Source of the DNA: Chloroflexota bacterium
GTDB taxonomy: Bacteria; Chloroflexota; Limnocylindria; Limnocylindrales; CSP1-4
Assembly (NCBI GenBank): GCA_021785115.1
Contig: JAJYGO010000144.1
Span: 1-8,595, forward strand
DNA length: 8,595 nucleotides
Direction: 5' to 3'
Positions 1 to 6,090 of the stretch are shown piece after piece. The translations under genes were made by a program, and so were the position numbers. Below the pieces are notes generated by a model. The model did not search any database. It was not told where the DNA came from and was given only the letters and a program-made list of their open reading frames with translations. Each line of letters opens with the position of its first letter. Positions within the stretch are counted from its first letter, which is position 1.

Positions 1-291
1 GCCGCCGACCGCGGGATCCTGATCTGCGGCTCGGGCGTGGGCGCCTCGATCGCGGCCAACAAGATGCGCGGGGTCCGGGCGGGCCTGTGCCACGACACGT
101 ACTCGGCGCACCAGGGCGTGGAGCACGACAACATGAACGTGCTCACGCTGGGCGCCCGCGTGATCGGGATCGAGCCCGCGCTGGAGTGCTCGCTCGCGTT
201 CCTGGGCGCGGTGTTCTCCGGCCAGCCGAGGCACCAGCGGCGCCTCGACAAGGTGCTCGCCATCGAGGCTGCATCGATGGGAGGGCGCTGA
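1..291 (+). CDS. rpiB: Ribose-5-phosphate isomerase B, C-terminal part (5' end outside window)
   Basis: This open frame runs in from the left edge and ends at TGA 289-291, so about 96 C-terminal codons of a family usually near 150 residues are visible. RpiB interconverts ribulose-5-phosphate and ribose-5-phosphate in the cytoplasmic pentose phosphate pathway. The visible segment begins with the family motif [17 protein letters not shown], whose Cys is the catalytic residue of E. coli-type enzymes. It continues with [23 protein letters not shown] (the conserved His region) and near the end RHQRRLDK, matching the Arg pair that binds phosphate. Having the Cys distinguishes it from the mycobacterial type, which lacks it. 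The GTG at 37 lies inside the conserved core and is not the start. Its position before zwf fits a pentose phosphate cluster, although 391 non-coding bases separate the two genes. Confidence 0.95.
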   Translation, partial: AADRGILICGSGVGASIAANKMRGVRAGLCHDTYSAHQGVEHDNMNVLTLGARVIGIEPALECSLAFLGAVFSGQPRHQRRLDKVLAIEAASMGGR

Positions 292-307
292 AGGTCGCTC
301 AGGGGTG

Positions 308-323
308 GTCGCCGCCCGGCGAC
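308..323 (+). terminator. Hairpin 17 nt after rpiB stop, possible weak terminator
   Basis: GTCGCC (308-313) and GGCGAC (318-323) form a perfect 6-bp GC-rich stem around a GCCC loop, starting 17 bases after the rpiB stop. No T run follows, so intrinsic termination is doubtful. In a genome this GC-rich such a stem can also arise by chance. Confidence 0.3.
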
Positions 324-360
324 GTCGTGATCGGTCGGCGGCACTTCGGCTCGCGCCCGC

Positions 361-513
361 TGGCGCACCCCATGCGCCAAATCTCGCTCGGGGCATTGTC
401 CCATGGGCCTTTCGGCGCACGCCATGCACCATTCGGGGTCAATGGTGCTCGGGGTGCGCCAAGCGGGGCGGATTCGAGCGACCCGAGGCGGAATTGGCGC
501 ATGGGCTGCACCA
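361..513. repeat. 153-base imperfect palindrome made of four 19-base units
   Basis: The stretch is an inverted repeat centred at base 437; paired positions sum to 874. The best-paired blocks are 369-380 with 494-505 (12/12), 387-392 with 482-487 (6/6), 414-420 with 454-460 (7/7) and 426-433 with 441-448 (8/8). The outermost pairs reach 361/513 with scattered mismatches. Each arm contains two copies of a unit close to GGCGCACSCCATGCRCCAW: 362-380 and 414-432 on the plus strand, and 442-460 and 494-512 on the minus strand. The copy pitch is 52 bases in both arms. The outer left unit is itself a small palindrome (TGGCGCA 361-367, TGCGCCA 373-379). No transposase, coding signal or convincing target-site duplication is seen. 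It could be a REP/MITE-like element, a multi-site protein-binding array or a structured RNA leader; the function is unknown. Confidence 0.8.
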
Positions 514-543
514 CTCGCCCGGTGGAGGGCCCGGTGGCCAGAC

Positions 544-563
544 GCCCCGATCCCGCTCGGGGC
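544..563 (+). terminator. Perfect 7-bp stem hairpin, possible terminator or leader structure
   Basis: GCCCCGA (544-550) pairs perfectly with TCGGGGC (557-563) around a 6-base loop. It lies between the large palindrome and the candidate zwf -10 box. The bases after it (TGCCGTG and on) are not T-rich, so an intrinsic terminator ending rpiB read-through is possible but unproven. Confidence 0.3.
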
Positions 564-593
564 TGCCGTGCGTCGCTGTTCAGCGAGCGGGCC

Positions 594-599
594 TATCCT
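594..599 (+). promoter_or_regulatory. Candidate -10 box upstream of zwf
   Basis: TATCCT fits the TANNNT -10 pattern. Transcription from it would start near 606, giving a leader of about 77 bases before the zwf ATG at 683. No good -35 hexamer is visible at 16-18 bases spacing, so this is a weak motif-only call. Confidence 0.3.
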
Positions 600-682
600 C
601 TAGCCGAAACGGCGGCCGACGAGACCGCTGCCGCCGCCCGGAGTGTTCCCATGCCAAGCCGCCACGTCGGGACCGCATAACG

Positions 683-2512
683 ATGGCGCGCACGAAGCCC
701 GATCCGGCCACCACGCCGACGAGTACGGGCCCGGCGAGCGAAGCCTCCGCCATCCCGCTCCACGGCACGGTCGAGACCCCGCCGGCCACCGAGCCCGGTC
801 CTCGCGTCGTCGATCCCAGCGTCCCGGTCGGCGAGCCGCCGGTCGGCCCCACGGAGCCGCTGGTGCCCGCCAGCGAGCCGCTGACCCCTGCGTCCGCGCC
901 GTCCCCGCGCAAGGACGCGCCCCGGACGATGCGCGACCTTCGGCTGGCCACCGAGGCCCGGCGCCGCTCGACCACGCCCAGGGCCGCCGACAACCCGCTC
1001 CGCGAGGGCCTGCGCCTCGAGCGCGTGCCGGACCCCCACATCTTCGTGCTGTTCGGCGCCACCGGCGACCTCGCCCACCGCAAGGTGGTCCCTGCGCTCC
1101 ACCAGCTCTGGCGCACCCACCTGCTGCCCCACGAGTTCACGCTGGTCTGCGTCGGGCGGCGCCCGTACACCGACGAGGCCTTCCGCGACGAGCTCAAGGC
1201 CTCGCTGGCCAAGTTCTCGCGCTCGCAGCCCATCGACCGCGAGGCGTGGGACGACATGGCGTCGCGGATCACGTACCACCGCGGCGACTTCAACGACCCC
1301 GCCGCGTACGCCGCGCTCGCGGACCACCTCGACACGATCGACCTCGCTCACGGAACGCGCGGCAATCGGCTGTTCTACCTCGCCACGCAGCCGTCGGCCT
1401 TCCCCGAGATCATCGCCCAGCTCGGCCATGCCGGCCTCGACCACGAGCACCACGACGGAGGCTGGCGGCGCGTGGTCATCGAGAAGCCGTTCGGGCGCGA
1501 CCTCGAGTCGGCGATCCGGCTCAACCGGGAGGTGGGCAAGGTCTTCCGCGAGCGGCAGGTCTACCGCATCGACCACTACCTGGGCAAGGAGACGGTCCGC
1601 AACCTGCTGGTCTTCCGGTTCGCCAACGGCATCTTCGAGCCGATCTGGAACCGCCGCCACATCGACCACGTGCAGATCACCGTGGCCGAGTCGATCGGGA
1701 TCGAGGGCCGCGGCGCCTTCTACGAGGAGACCGGCGCCAGCCGTGACTTCCTGCAGAACCACCTGCTCCAGCTGCTGAGCCTGGTCGCGATGGAGCCGCC
1801 GGCCACGTTCGAGGCGGACGCCCTCCGCGACGAGAAGGTCAAGGTGATCCGGGCCATCGCCGAGATGACGCCGGCGCAGGTCCGCCGCGACGTCGTCCGC
1901 GGGCAGTACGGCCCGGGCTGGGTGTCGGGCAAGCCGGTCGTGGGCTACCGGCAGGAGCCGCACGTCGATCCGGAGTCCGAGACCGAGACCTTCATCGCCG
2001 CCCGCCTGATGATCGACGACTGGCGCTGGTCGGGCATCCCGTTCTACCTGCGGATGGGCAAGCGGCTGCCGAAGCGCGCGACCGAGATCGCGATCCAGTT
2101 CAAGGAGGTCCCGCACCAGCTGTTCCGGGACTCTGCGGCCGACCCGGAGCCCAACCTGCTCGCGATGCGGATCCAGCCCGACGAGGGGATCATGCTGCGC
2201 TTCGGCGCCAAGGTCCCGGGGCTGGGCGTGGACGTCCGGAACGTGACCATGGACTTCACGTACGGCTCCGCGTTCCAGACCGACTCGCCTGACGCCTACG
2301 AGACGCTGATCCTCGACGCCCTGCTCGGCGATGCCTCGCTGTTCACCCGCGCCGACGAGGTCGAGGAAGCCTGGTCGATCGTGGACCCGATCATCGCCGC
2401 CTGGGCCGAGGAGGGGTCGCCTGACTTCCCGAGCTACGAGGCCGGGACCTGGGGGCCGGCGGTCGCGGACGACCTGCTCGCCCGGGAGGGCCGGCGGTGG
2501 CGGAGGATCTGA
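683..2512 (+). CDS. zwf: Glucose-6-phosphate 1-dehydrogenase with long N-terminal extension
   Basis: Oxidises glucose-6-phosphate to 6-phosphogluconolactone with reduction of NADP+ (or NAD+), the entry step of the oxidative pentose phosphate pathway. The product from ATG 683 is 609 residues, against about 490-510 for the family. Residues 1 to about 118 are a Pro/Ala/Thr/Ser-rich, probably disordered extension. The Rossmann fingerprint FVLFGATGDL is at about 121-130. VVIEKPFGRD follows, then the signature RIDHYLGKE at 295-303. QNHLLQ carries the expected catalytic base His360, 62 residues after His298, the same spacing as His178/His240 of the Leuconostoc enzyme. The C-terminal half is complete. 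The start was chosen because codons from 683 have the high GC3 of a coding region while those just upstream do not. No clear SD precedes it. An internal ATG at 929 would give a more typical 527 residues. Only one Cys (156) is present. The stop overlaps opcA. Confidence 0.96.
   Translation: MARTKPDPATTPTSTGPASEASAIPLHGTVETPPATEPGPRVVDPSVPVGEPPVGPTEPLVPASEPLTPASAPSPRKDAPRTMRDLRLATEARRRSTTPRAADNPLREGLRLERVPDPHIFVLFGATGDLAHRKVVPALHQLWRTHLLPHEFTLVCVGRRPYTDEAFRDELKASLAKFSRSQPIDREAWDDMASRITYHRGDFNDPAAYAALADHLDTIDLAHGTRGNRLFYLATQPSAFPEIIAQLGHAGLDHEHHDGGWRRVVIEKPFGRDLESAIRLNREVGKVFRERQVYRIDHYLGKETVRNLLVFRFANGIFEPIWNRRHIDHVQITVAESIGIEGRGAFYEETGASRDFLQNHLLQLLSLVAMEPPATFEADALRDEKVKVIRAIAEMTPAQVRRDVVRGQYGPGWVSGKPVVGYRQEPHVDPESETETFIAARLMIDDWRWSGIPFYLRMGKRLPKRATEIAIQFKEVPHQLFRDSAADPEPNLLAMRIQPDEGIMLRFGAKVPGLGVDVRNVTMDFTYGSAFQTDSPDAYETLILDALLGDASLFTRADEVEEAWSIVDPIIAAWAEEGSPDFPSYEAGTWGPAVADDLLAREGRRWRRI
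2485..2489 (+). promoter_or_regulatory. Shine-Dalgarno for opcA, inside zwf
   Basis: GGAGG within the 3' end of zwf lies 7 bases before the GTG at 2497 and decides that start. The 16-base overlap with zwf implies translational coupling, which would keep the two partner proteins in balance. Confidence 0.75.
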
Positions 2513-3840
2513 ACGGCGCGGGGAGGGCCGTCCCCGGGACCATCCTCGCGGTCGGCACGCGGCCCACCGGCGGACGCGTCGAGCCCGTCGGCCCGGCGCG
2601 TCCTGGCGAGCCGCAGCTCCGCTGGCAATCGCGCGGGACGACGATCGACGAGATCGAGAAGGAGCTGGGCCGGATCTGGGCCCAGCCGCAGATGGTGTTC
2701 GACCGCGGCGGGGAGCGCGCAGGCCGGCAGGCTGCAGCCCGGACCAGCGTGATGAACCTGGTCATCGTGGCGGGCGACAAGGAGACGGGCGAGCGCTCGG
2801 CCGAGACCATCAGCCGCCTCACTGGACGCCACCCCAGCCGCACGCTGATCGTGCTGCTCGCAGACCCCGACGGCCCGCCGTGGCTCGACGGGCGGGTCCA
2901 GGTGCACTGCATGCTGCCGCGCGCCGACGCGCCGGAGTCCTGCACCGAGATGATCTTCCTCACGGCCGGCGGCGAGACCGGGCGGCACCTCGCCGCGCTG
3001 GTGACCCCGCTGCTCGTCCACGACCTGCCGGTCACGACCTGGTGGCCGGGAGAGCCGCCCCTGGCCACGGAGCCCGCGGGCGAACTGCTCGACGCGACCG
3101 ACCGGCTGGTGGTCGACGGCTCGGTGTGGACGTCCGACGGCCTCGGGCGCCTGCGCCAGCTCGCCGAGCTGTACGACCGCTACCCGCGGATCTCCATCCG
3201 CGACTTCGCCCTGGTGCGCCAGTCGCGATGGCGAGAGGCGATAGCGACCCTGTTCGACATGCCCGACTTCCTGCCCCACCTGCCGTTCCTGCGCCGGGTG
3301 TCGGTCGCGTACGGCACCCGCGACGGATCCGGGGCACCGGGCAGCACGAACGTGGTCAAGCCGCTGTACCACGTCGCGTGGCTGGCCTCGCGGCTGGGGA
3401 TGACCGTGGTGTCACCGCTGGCGCCCGTCGCGTCGAAGGCCGGTGCGCCGCGCCCTCGGCCCGGCGAGAAGCCACCGCTCCACCGCGGCCTGGCGGCGAA
3501 GCTGCGCGACCCGCGGTCCAGCGAAGTCGCGGTCGTGATCCGGCCGGTCGCGTCATCGGCGCCGGCCGGCACCACCCTGCGCGTGGAGATCCTGGCCGAG
3601 CGGCGCGGCTCGGAGCTGCGCGCGGACGTCACGGCCGAGGCGGAGAACGTCCACGTCAACGTCTGGCTCGATGGCGTCCAGGCGCTCGACCGCACCTTCA
3701 TGGCGCCCCGCCGCAACGACATCGACCTGCTTGCCGAGGCGCTCGAGGGCGGCGGCCGCGATCCCGTCGGCATGGACACGATCCGCATGGCCGCCCGTCT
3801 CGCTGGCGCCCCGGCAAGCCACGCCGTGCACCCCGGCTGA
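2497..3840 (+). CDS. opcA: Glucose-6-phosphate dehydrogenase assembly protein OpcA
   Basis: OpcA is a non-catalytic partner that promotes assembly or activation of G6PD in cyanobacteria and actinobacteria; here it directly follows zwf and overlaps it by 16 bases. The product is 447 residues from GTG 2497. Family features in order are WQSRGTTIDEIEKELGRIW (about 43-61), RTSVMNLVIV (82-91), HPSRTLIVL (112-120), CTEMIFLTAGGETGRHLAAL (149-168), LLVHDLPVTTWWPGEPP (172-188) and RISIRDFALV (231-240). The C-terminal third contains a Pro/Arg-rich linker (about 310-330) and then a beta-rich domain as in OpcA C-terminal domains. Only two cysteines are present (138 and 149). Redox control of OpcA is known in cyanobacteria, but the sequence here does not show whether these residues take part. 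No signal peptide or membrane segment is seen, so it is cytoplasmic. Confidence 0.93.
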   Translation: MAEDLNGAGRAVPGTILAVGTRPTGGRVEPVGPARPGEPQLRWQSRGTTIDEIEKELGRIWAQPQMVFDRGGERAGRQAAARTSVMNLVIVAGDKETGERSAETISRLTGRHPSRTLIVLLADPDGPPWLDGRVQVHCMLPRADAPESCTEMIFLTAGGETGRHLAALVTPLLVHDLPVTTWWPGEPPLATEPAGELLDATDRLVVDGSVWTSDGLGRLRQLAELYDRYPRISIRDFALVRQSRWREAIATLFDMPDFLPHLPFLRRVSVAYGTRDGSGAPGSTNVVKPLYHVAWLASRLGMTVVSPLAPVASKAGAPRPRPGEKPPLHRGLAAKLRDPRSSEVAVVIRPVASSAPAGTTLRVEILAERRGSELRADVTAEAENVHVNVWLDGVQALDRTFMAPRRNDIDLLAEALEGGGRDPVGMDTIRMAARLAGAPASHAVHPG

Positions 3841-3906
3841 CGGGGATCGTCTCGGGACGGGGCCTGCGGCGGCGGCACGGTCCCGCCACTCAAGCCCTGA
3901 CCGGAA

Positions 3907-3912
3907 TGGAGG
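3907..3912 (+). promoter_or_regulatory. Shine-Dalgarno for pgl
   Basis: TGGAGG lies 7 bases before the ATG at 3920 and fixes the pgl start, although the frame is open well upstream inside opcA. The 79-base opcA-pgl gap has no obvious promoter, so pgl is probably co-transcribed with opcA. Confidence 0.7.
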
Positions 3913-3919
3913 TCGTCCC

Positions 3920-4723
3920 ATGACCCAGCCCACGCTGTCGATCGTCCCCACCGCGGCCGACGTCTCCCCCGCGGGAGCCGAGTTCATCGTGAACACGCTC
4001 GCATCTGCGCTTCGGGAACGAGGCGTGGCGCACTGGTGCACGACGGGCGGGTCGTCGGCGCCCGGGATCTACCGGGCGCTTCGAGCGGCGCCGCTGCGCG
4101 ACGCCCTGGACTGGTCGCGTGTCCACACGTGGTGGGGCGACGACCGGTTCGTGCCCGCGGGCGACCCGCTCTCGAACGTCACGTCGTTCGACGATGTGCT
4201 CCGCGAGCCTGGCGTTGGGCTGTCGATCCCCGACGCGAACGTGCACCGGGTGCCGGTGGCCGAGGCGATGGCCGGGGGCGGCGGGCCCGACGGCGCGGCG
4301 GCCGCGTACGAGGCCGAGCTGCGGGCGGCCGGCCCGGCGGCAGGCCTGCTCCGGCCGGCGGCGCGGCGCGACCACCCCCTGCTCGGGGTGCCCGCGTTCG
4401 ATCTCGTCATCCTCGGCGTGGGCCCGGACGGCCACATCCTCTCGGTGTTCCCGGGGTCCTTCGTGTTCGACGTGCCGGGCTGGGTGGCCTCCGTGCCCGC
4501 GCCCACCCACGTCGAGCCGCACGTGGCGCGGGTGACGATGCACCCGAAGCTGGTGCAGGCCGCGCGCTCGGTGCTGGTGGTGACGGCGGGGGCGTCCAAG
4601 GCGGACGTGCTGGCGGCGGCCTGGGCCGGCGGCGACCCGCGCAACCTGCCGCTGCGGACGACGCTGGCGGCGAACGCCACATGGCTGCTGGACGAGGCGG
4701 CGGCGGCACGGCTCCCGGGCTGA
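3920..4723 (+). CDS. pgl: 6-phosphogluconolactonase (Pgl/NagB-like fold)
   Basis: Hydrolyses 6-phosphogluconolactone to 6-phosphogluconate, the step after Zwf. The product is 267 residues, a normal family length. Motifs in order are TTGGSSAPGIYRAL (41-54, the phosphate-binding loop, canonically SGGSTP), WWGDDRFVPAGDPLSN (71-86, canonically DER.VP....SN), GVGPDGHILSVFPGS (166-180, with the presumed catalytic His172), the HVARVTMHPKL segment (201-211) and a C-terminal NLPLRTTL...WLLDEAAAARL. A Gly/Ala-rich insert at about 117-150 separates the second and third motifs. It is the third gene of the zwf-opcA-pgl set, 79 bases after opcA and with its own strong SD. The stop TGA (4721-4723) lies inside the first copy of a 15-base tandem repeat. 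Confidence 0.95.
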   Translation: MTQPTLSIVPTAADVSPAGAEFIVNTLASALRERGVAHWCTTGGSSAPGIYRALRAAPLRDALDWSRVHTWWGDDRFVPAGDPLSNVTSFDDVLREPGVGLSIPDANVHRVPVAEAMAGGGGPDGAAAAYEAELRAAGPAAGLLRPAARRDHPLLGVPAFDLVILGVGPDGHILSVFPGSFVFDVPGWVASVPAPTHVEPHVARVTMHPKLVQAARSVLVVTAGASKADVLAAAWAGGDPRNLPLRTTLAANATWLLDEAAAARLPG

Positions 4724-4769
4724 CGGCTCCCGGGCTGACGGCTCCCGGGCTGACGGCTCCCGGGCTGAC
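4710..4769 (+). repeat. Four perfect tandem copies of a 15-base repeat over the pgl stop
   Basis: The unit GGCTCCCGGGCTGAC occurs at 4710-4724, 4725-4739, 4740-4754 and 4755-4769 without mismatch. Because 15 is a multiple of three, the TGA of pgl is repeated in frame at 4721, 4736, 4751 and 4766. Each unit carries the self-complementary CCCGGG, so neighbouring copies can pair as 6-bp stems in RNA. The array may have grown by slippage and could slow or end transcription, but no T run follows. Confidence 0.95.
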
Positions 4770-4807
4770 GCGCGGGCCGGGAGGCCGCTGCCGGAGGCCC
4801 GACCCGC

Positions 4808-4813
4808 TAGGCT
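4808..4813 (+). promoter_or_regulatory. Candidate -10 box giving a near-leaderless transcript for the hydrolase
   Basis: TAGGCT fits TANNNT and ends 10 bases before the ATG at 4824, which has no SD. Transcription would begin just before or at the start codon. No convincing -35 is visible. Confidence 0.45.
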
Positions 4814-4823
4814 CACGGTCACC

Positions 4824-5654
4824 ATGACGTCATCGGTCCCCGACCCCCCGTCGCTGTTCGTCGCGTCGGGTGACGGGACGCTGATCGCGCTGTTCATGTC
4901 GGGCAAGGCGTCGACGGGGACGCGACCGCTGCTGCTGGTCCACGGCACGTCGGGCGACCACCAGACCTGGCGCGTGGTCGGGCCGATGCTGGGTCGGCGG
5001 CGACAGGTGTGGAGTCTCGACCGGCGCGGGCGCGGTGCCTCGGGTGACGCCCCCGAGTGGTCCATCGACCGCGAGGTCGAGGATGTGGCGGCAGCAGCGG
5101 AGGCGCTCGCGGCGAGCGCGGGCGGCCCGGTCGACATCGTCGGCCACTCGCTGGGCGGTCGGCTGGCGCTGGCGGCGGCGCGTGCCACGCCAGCGATCGG
5201 GCGCGTGGTCGCGTACGAGAGCGCTCCAGGGCGGGCCGAGGTGGACCCGGGGCTGGTGGCGCGGCTCCGTTCCCTGCTCGACGAGGGCGATCTCGATGCG
5301 CTGCTCGCCGCCTTCATGATCGAGGCGGTCGGGATGCCGCCGACCGAGCTCGCCGCGTTCCGCGCGAACCCCGTCTGGCCGCTCCGCGCCGCTGCCGGCC
5401 CGACGATCGTCCGGGAGCTCGAGGCCGCGCTGGCGGCACCCGCGATCGGGCCCGGGGTGCTGGCCGGCGTCACCCAGCCAGTGCTGCAGCTGGTGGGCTC
5501 GGCGTCGCCGGCATGGTTCCTCGAGGGCGCCCAGGCGCTCCACGCGCGGCTGCCCGACGGCCGCCTGGAGATCATCGAGGGCGCGCGCCACGCCGCCCAC
5601 CACAGCCACCCGGTCGAGTTCACGTCCCGGGTGGAAGCGTTCCTCGACACCTGA
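4824..5654 (+). CDS. Alpha/beta-fold hydrolase
   Basis: This 276-residue cytoplasmic alpha/beta hydrolase has no signal peptide and an unknown substrate. The oxyanion-hole motif is LLLVHGTSGDHQTW (about 36-49, His40-Gly41). DRRGRGASGD follows at about 66-75. The nucleophile elbow is GHSLGG at 107-112 with Ser109. The C-terminal GARHAAHHSHP supplies the His, most likely His256. The usual acid after strand 7 (G-x-x-D) is missing: the segment reads LVGSASPAW. Glu132 in VVAYESAP, after the predicted strand 6, is a possible replacement because some hydrolases place the acid there. The gene follows the 15-base repeat array, has no SD and appears to have its own -10 box, so it is probably not part of the pgl transcript. 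An esterase, lactonase or haloperoxidase-like role cannot be told apart from sequence. Confidence 0.88.
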   Translation: MTSSVPDPPSLFVASGDGTLIALFMSGKASTGTRPLLLVHGTSGDHQTWRVVGPMLGRRRQVWSLDRRGRGASGDAPEWSIDREVEDVAAAAEALAASAGGPVDIVGHSLGGRLALAAARATPAIGRVVAYESAPGRAEVDPGLVARLRSLLDEGDLDALLAAFMIEAVGMPPTELAAFRANPVWPLRAAAGPTIVRELEAALAAPAIGPGVLAGVTQPVLQLVGSASPAWFLEGAQALHARLPDGRLEIIEGARHAAHHSHPVEFTSRVEAFLDT

Positions 5655-5689
5655 CCGTCGCACGCGACCCGCGGTCTTGACCTCCGAGC

Positions 5690-5703
5690 GCGCGGCGCCG
5701 CGC
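5690..5703 (+). terminator. GC-only perfect palindrome after the hydrolase gene
   Basis: GCGCGGCGCCGCGC is a 14-base perfect palindrome 36 bases after the hydrolase stop. As RNA it gives a 5-bp stem with a 4-base loop, followed by CCTGTCT. This is weak evidence for a terminator; it may be a product of base composition. Confidence 0.25.
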
Positions 5704-5725
5704 CCTGTCTGCCACGACGCTGTGC

Positions 5726-5731
5726 CAGACT
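5726..5731 (+). promoter_or_regulatory. Possible -10 box just upstream of the small membrane protein
   Basis: CAGACT, preceded by TGTG (5721-5724), sits 6 bases before the ATG at 5738, where no clear SD exists. A leaderless or near-leaderless transcript is possible. The first base departs from the TANNNT consensus and no -35 is placed correctly; the TTGACC at 5677-5682 is too far away. Confidence 0.3.
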
Positions 5732-5737
5732 TGGGGC

Positions 5738-5989
5738 ATGTCGAGCATCATCGGCTGGCTGATCATCGGGCTCGTCGCAGGCGGGCTCTCGGGACTCGTC
5801 GTCGGCGTGCGCAGTGTGCAGGGGTGCCTGCCCACCATCGTGGTCGGAATCGTGGGCGCGATCGTCGGCGGCTGGCTCGTCGAGCAGATGGGCCTCGGGC
5901 AGGCGGAGGGCTTCGTCGGCGCCATCGTCGTGGCGACGCTCGGCGGCATCGTCGTGCGGGTGGTGCTCAAGACGCTCGCGCGGGACTGA
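5738..5989 (+). CDS. GlsB/YeaQ/YmgE family small membrane protein
   Basis: An 83-residue, very hydrophobic protein of the transglycosylase-associated/YeaQ-YmgE-GlsB family, whose members are small inner-membrane proteins often linked to envelope stress. The sequence shows three predicted membrane segments: about residues 3-23 (IIGWLIIGLVAGGLSGLVVG), 32-49 (LPTIVVGIVGAIVGGWLV) and 58-78 (GFVGAIVVATLGGIVVRVVL), with glycine-rich helices typical of the family. The pattern GC.PTI.VGIVGA.VGGWL is the recognisable family core. The C-terminus is short and basic (KTLARD). It lies 83 bases after the hydrolase and 112 bases before citrate synthase and seems to be a separate unit. The precise function is unknown; the family call is firm. 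Confidence 0.88.
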   Translation: MSSIIGWLIIGLVAGGLSGLVVGVRSVQGCLPTIVVGIVGAIVGGWLVEQMGLGQAEGFVGAIVVATLGGIVVRVVLKTLARD

Positions 5990-5990
5990 G

Positions 5991-6021
5991 CGCCATTCGG
6001 GGTTCGGACGCGGGATTGGCG
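5991..6021 (+). terminator. Hairpin 1 nt after the small membrane protein stop
   Basis: CGCCATT (5991-5997) pairs with ATTGGCG (6015-6021), 6 of 7 pairs, around a 17-base loop. It lies directly after the TGA and could be a transcript-end structure. Bases 5993-6003 (CCATTCGGGGT) repeat the core of the large palindrome at 429-439 exactly. Confidence 0.3.
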
Positions 6022-6071
6022 GCGAGCGCGGCTGACCCGCTGCGCCGACGACCCGCAACCGGCGGTCCGCC

Positions 6072-6077
6072 TACCAT
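6072..6077 (+). promoter_or_regulatory. Candidate -10 box for citrate synthase
   Basis: TACCAT fits TANNNT. It would give a start near 6084 and a leader of about 18 bases that still includes the SD at 6091-6095. No good -35 hexamer is visible. Confidence 0.4.
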
Positions 6078-6090
6078 CCGGGCTTGAGAC

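Noticed and set aside
361..513. CRISPR array reading of the 19-base units
   Set aside because: Only four units, in two opposite orientations, with diverged units and similar rather than unique spacers; no cas genes are present.
299..514. Small frames on both strands within the palindrome (71 codons minus, part of a 197-codon plus frame) with similar peptides
   Set aside because: The two peptides resemble each other only because the DNA is an inverted repeat; there is no SD or family match, and they are better explained by the repeat itself.
350..521. Possible target-site duplication CTCGCGCCCG / CTCGCCCG flanking the palindrome
   Set aside because: The copies differ in length and are low-complexity GC-rich sequence, so they do not support an insertion event by themselves.
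305..682. Upstream extension of the zwf frame from GTG 305
   Set aside because: It would translate straight through the large palindrome, and codons in this stretch lack the GC3 bias seen from 683 onward.
593..2116. 507-codon open frame antisense to zwf
   Set aside because: It lies opposite a firmly identified gene, its protein is a composition-driven Arg/Val/Asp/Leu-rich sequence with no recognisable motif, and long antisense frames are expected at this GC content.
3890..6058. 722-codon minus-strand open frame spanning pgl, the hydrolase and the small membrane protein
   Set aside because: It is antisense to three well-supported genes and rich in Ser/Arg/Ala/Pro low-complexity sequence, including reading through the 15-base repeat. 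It looks like an artefact of high GC.
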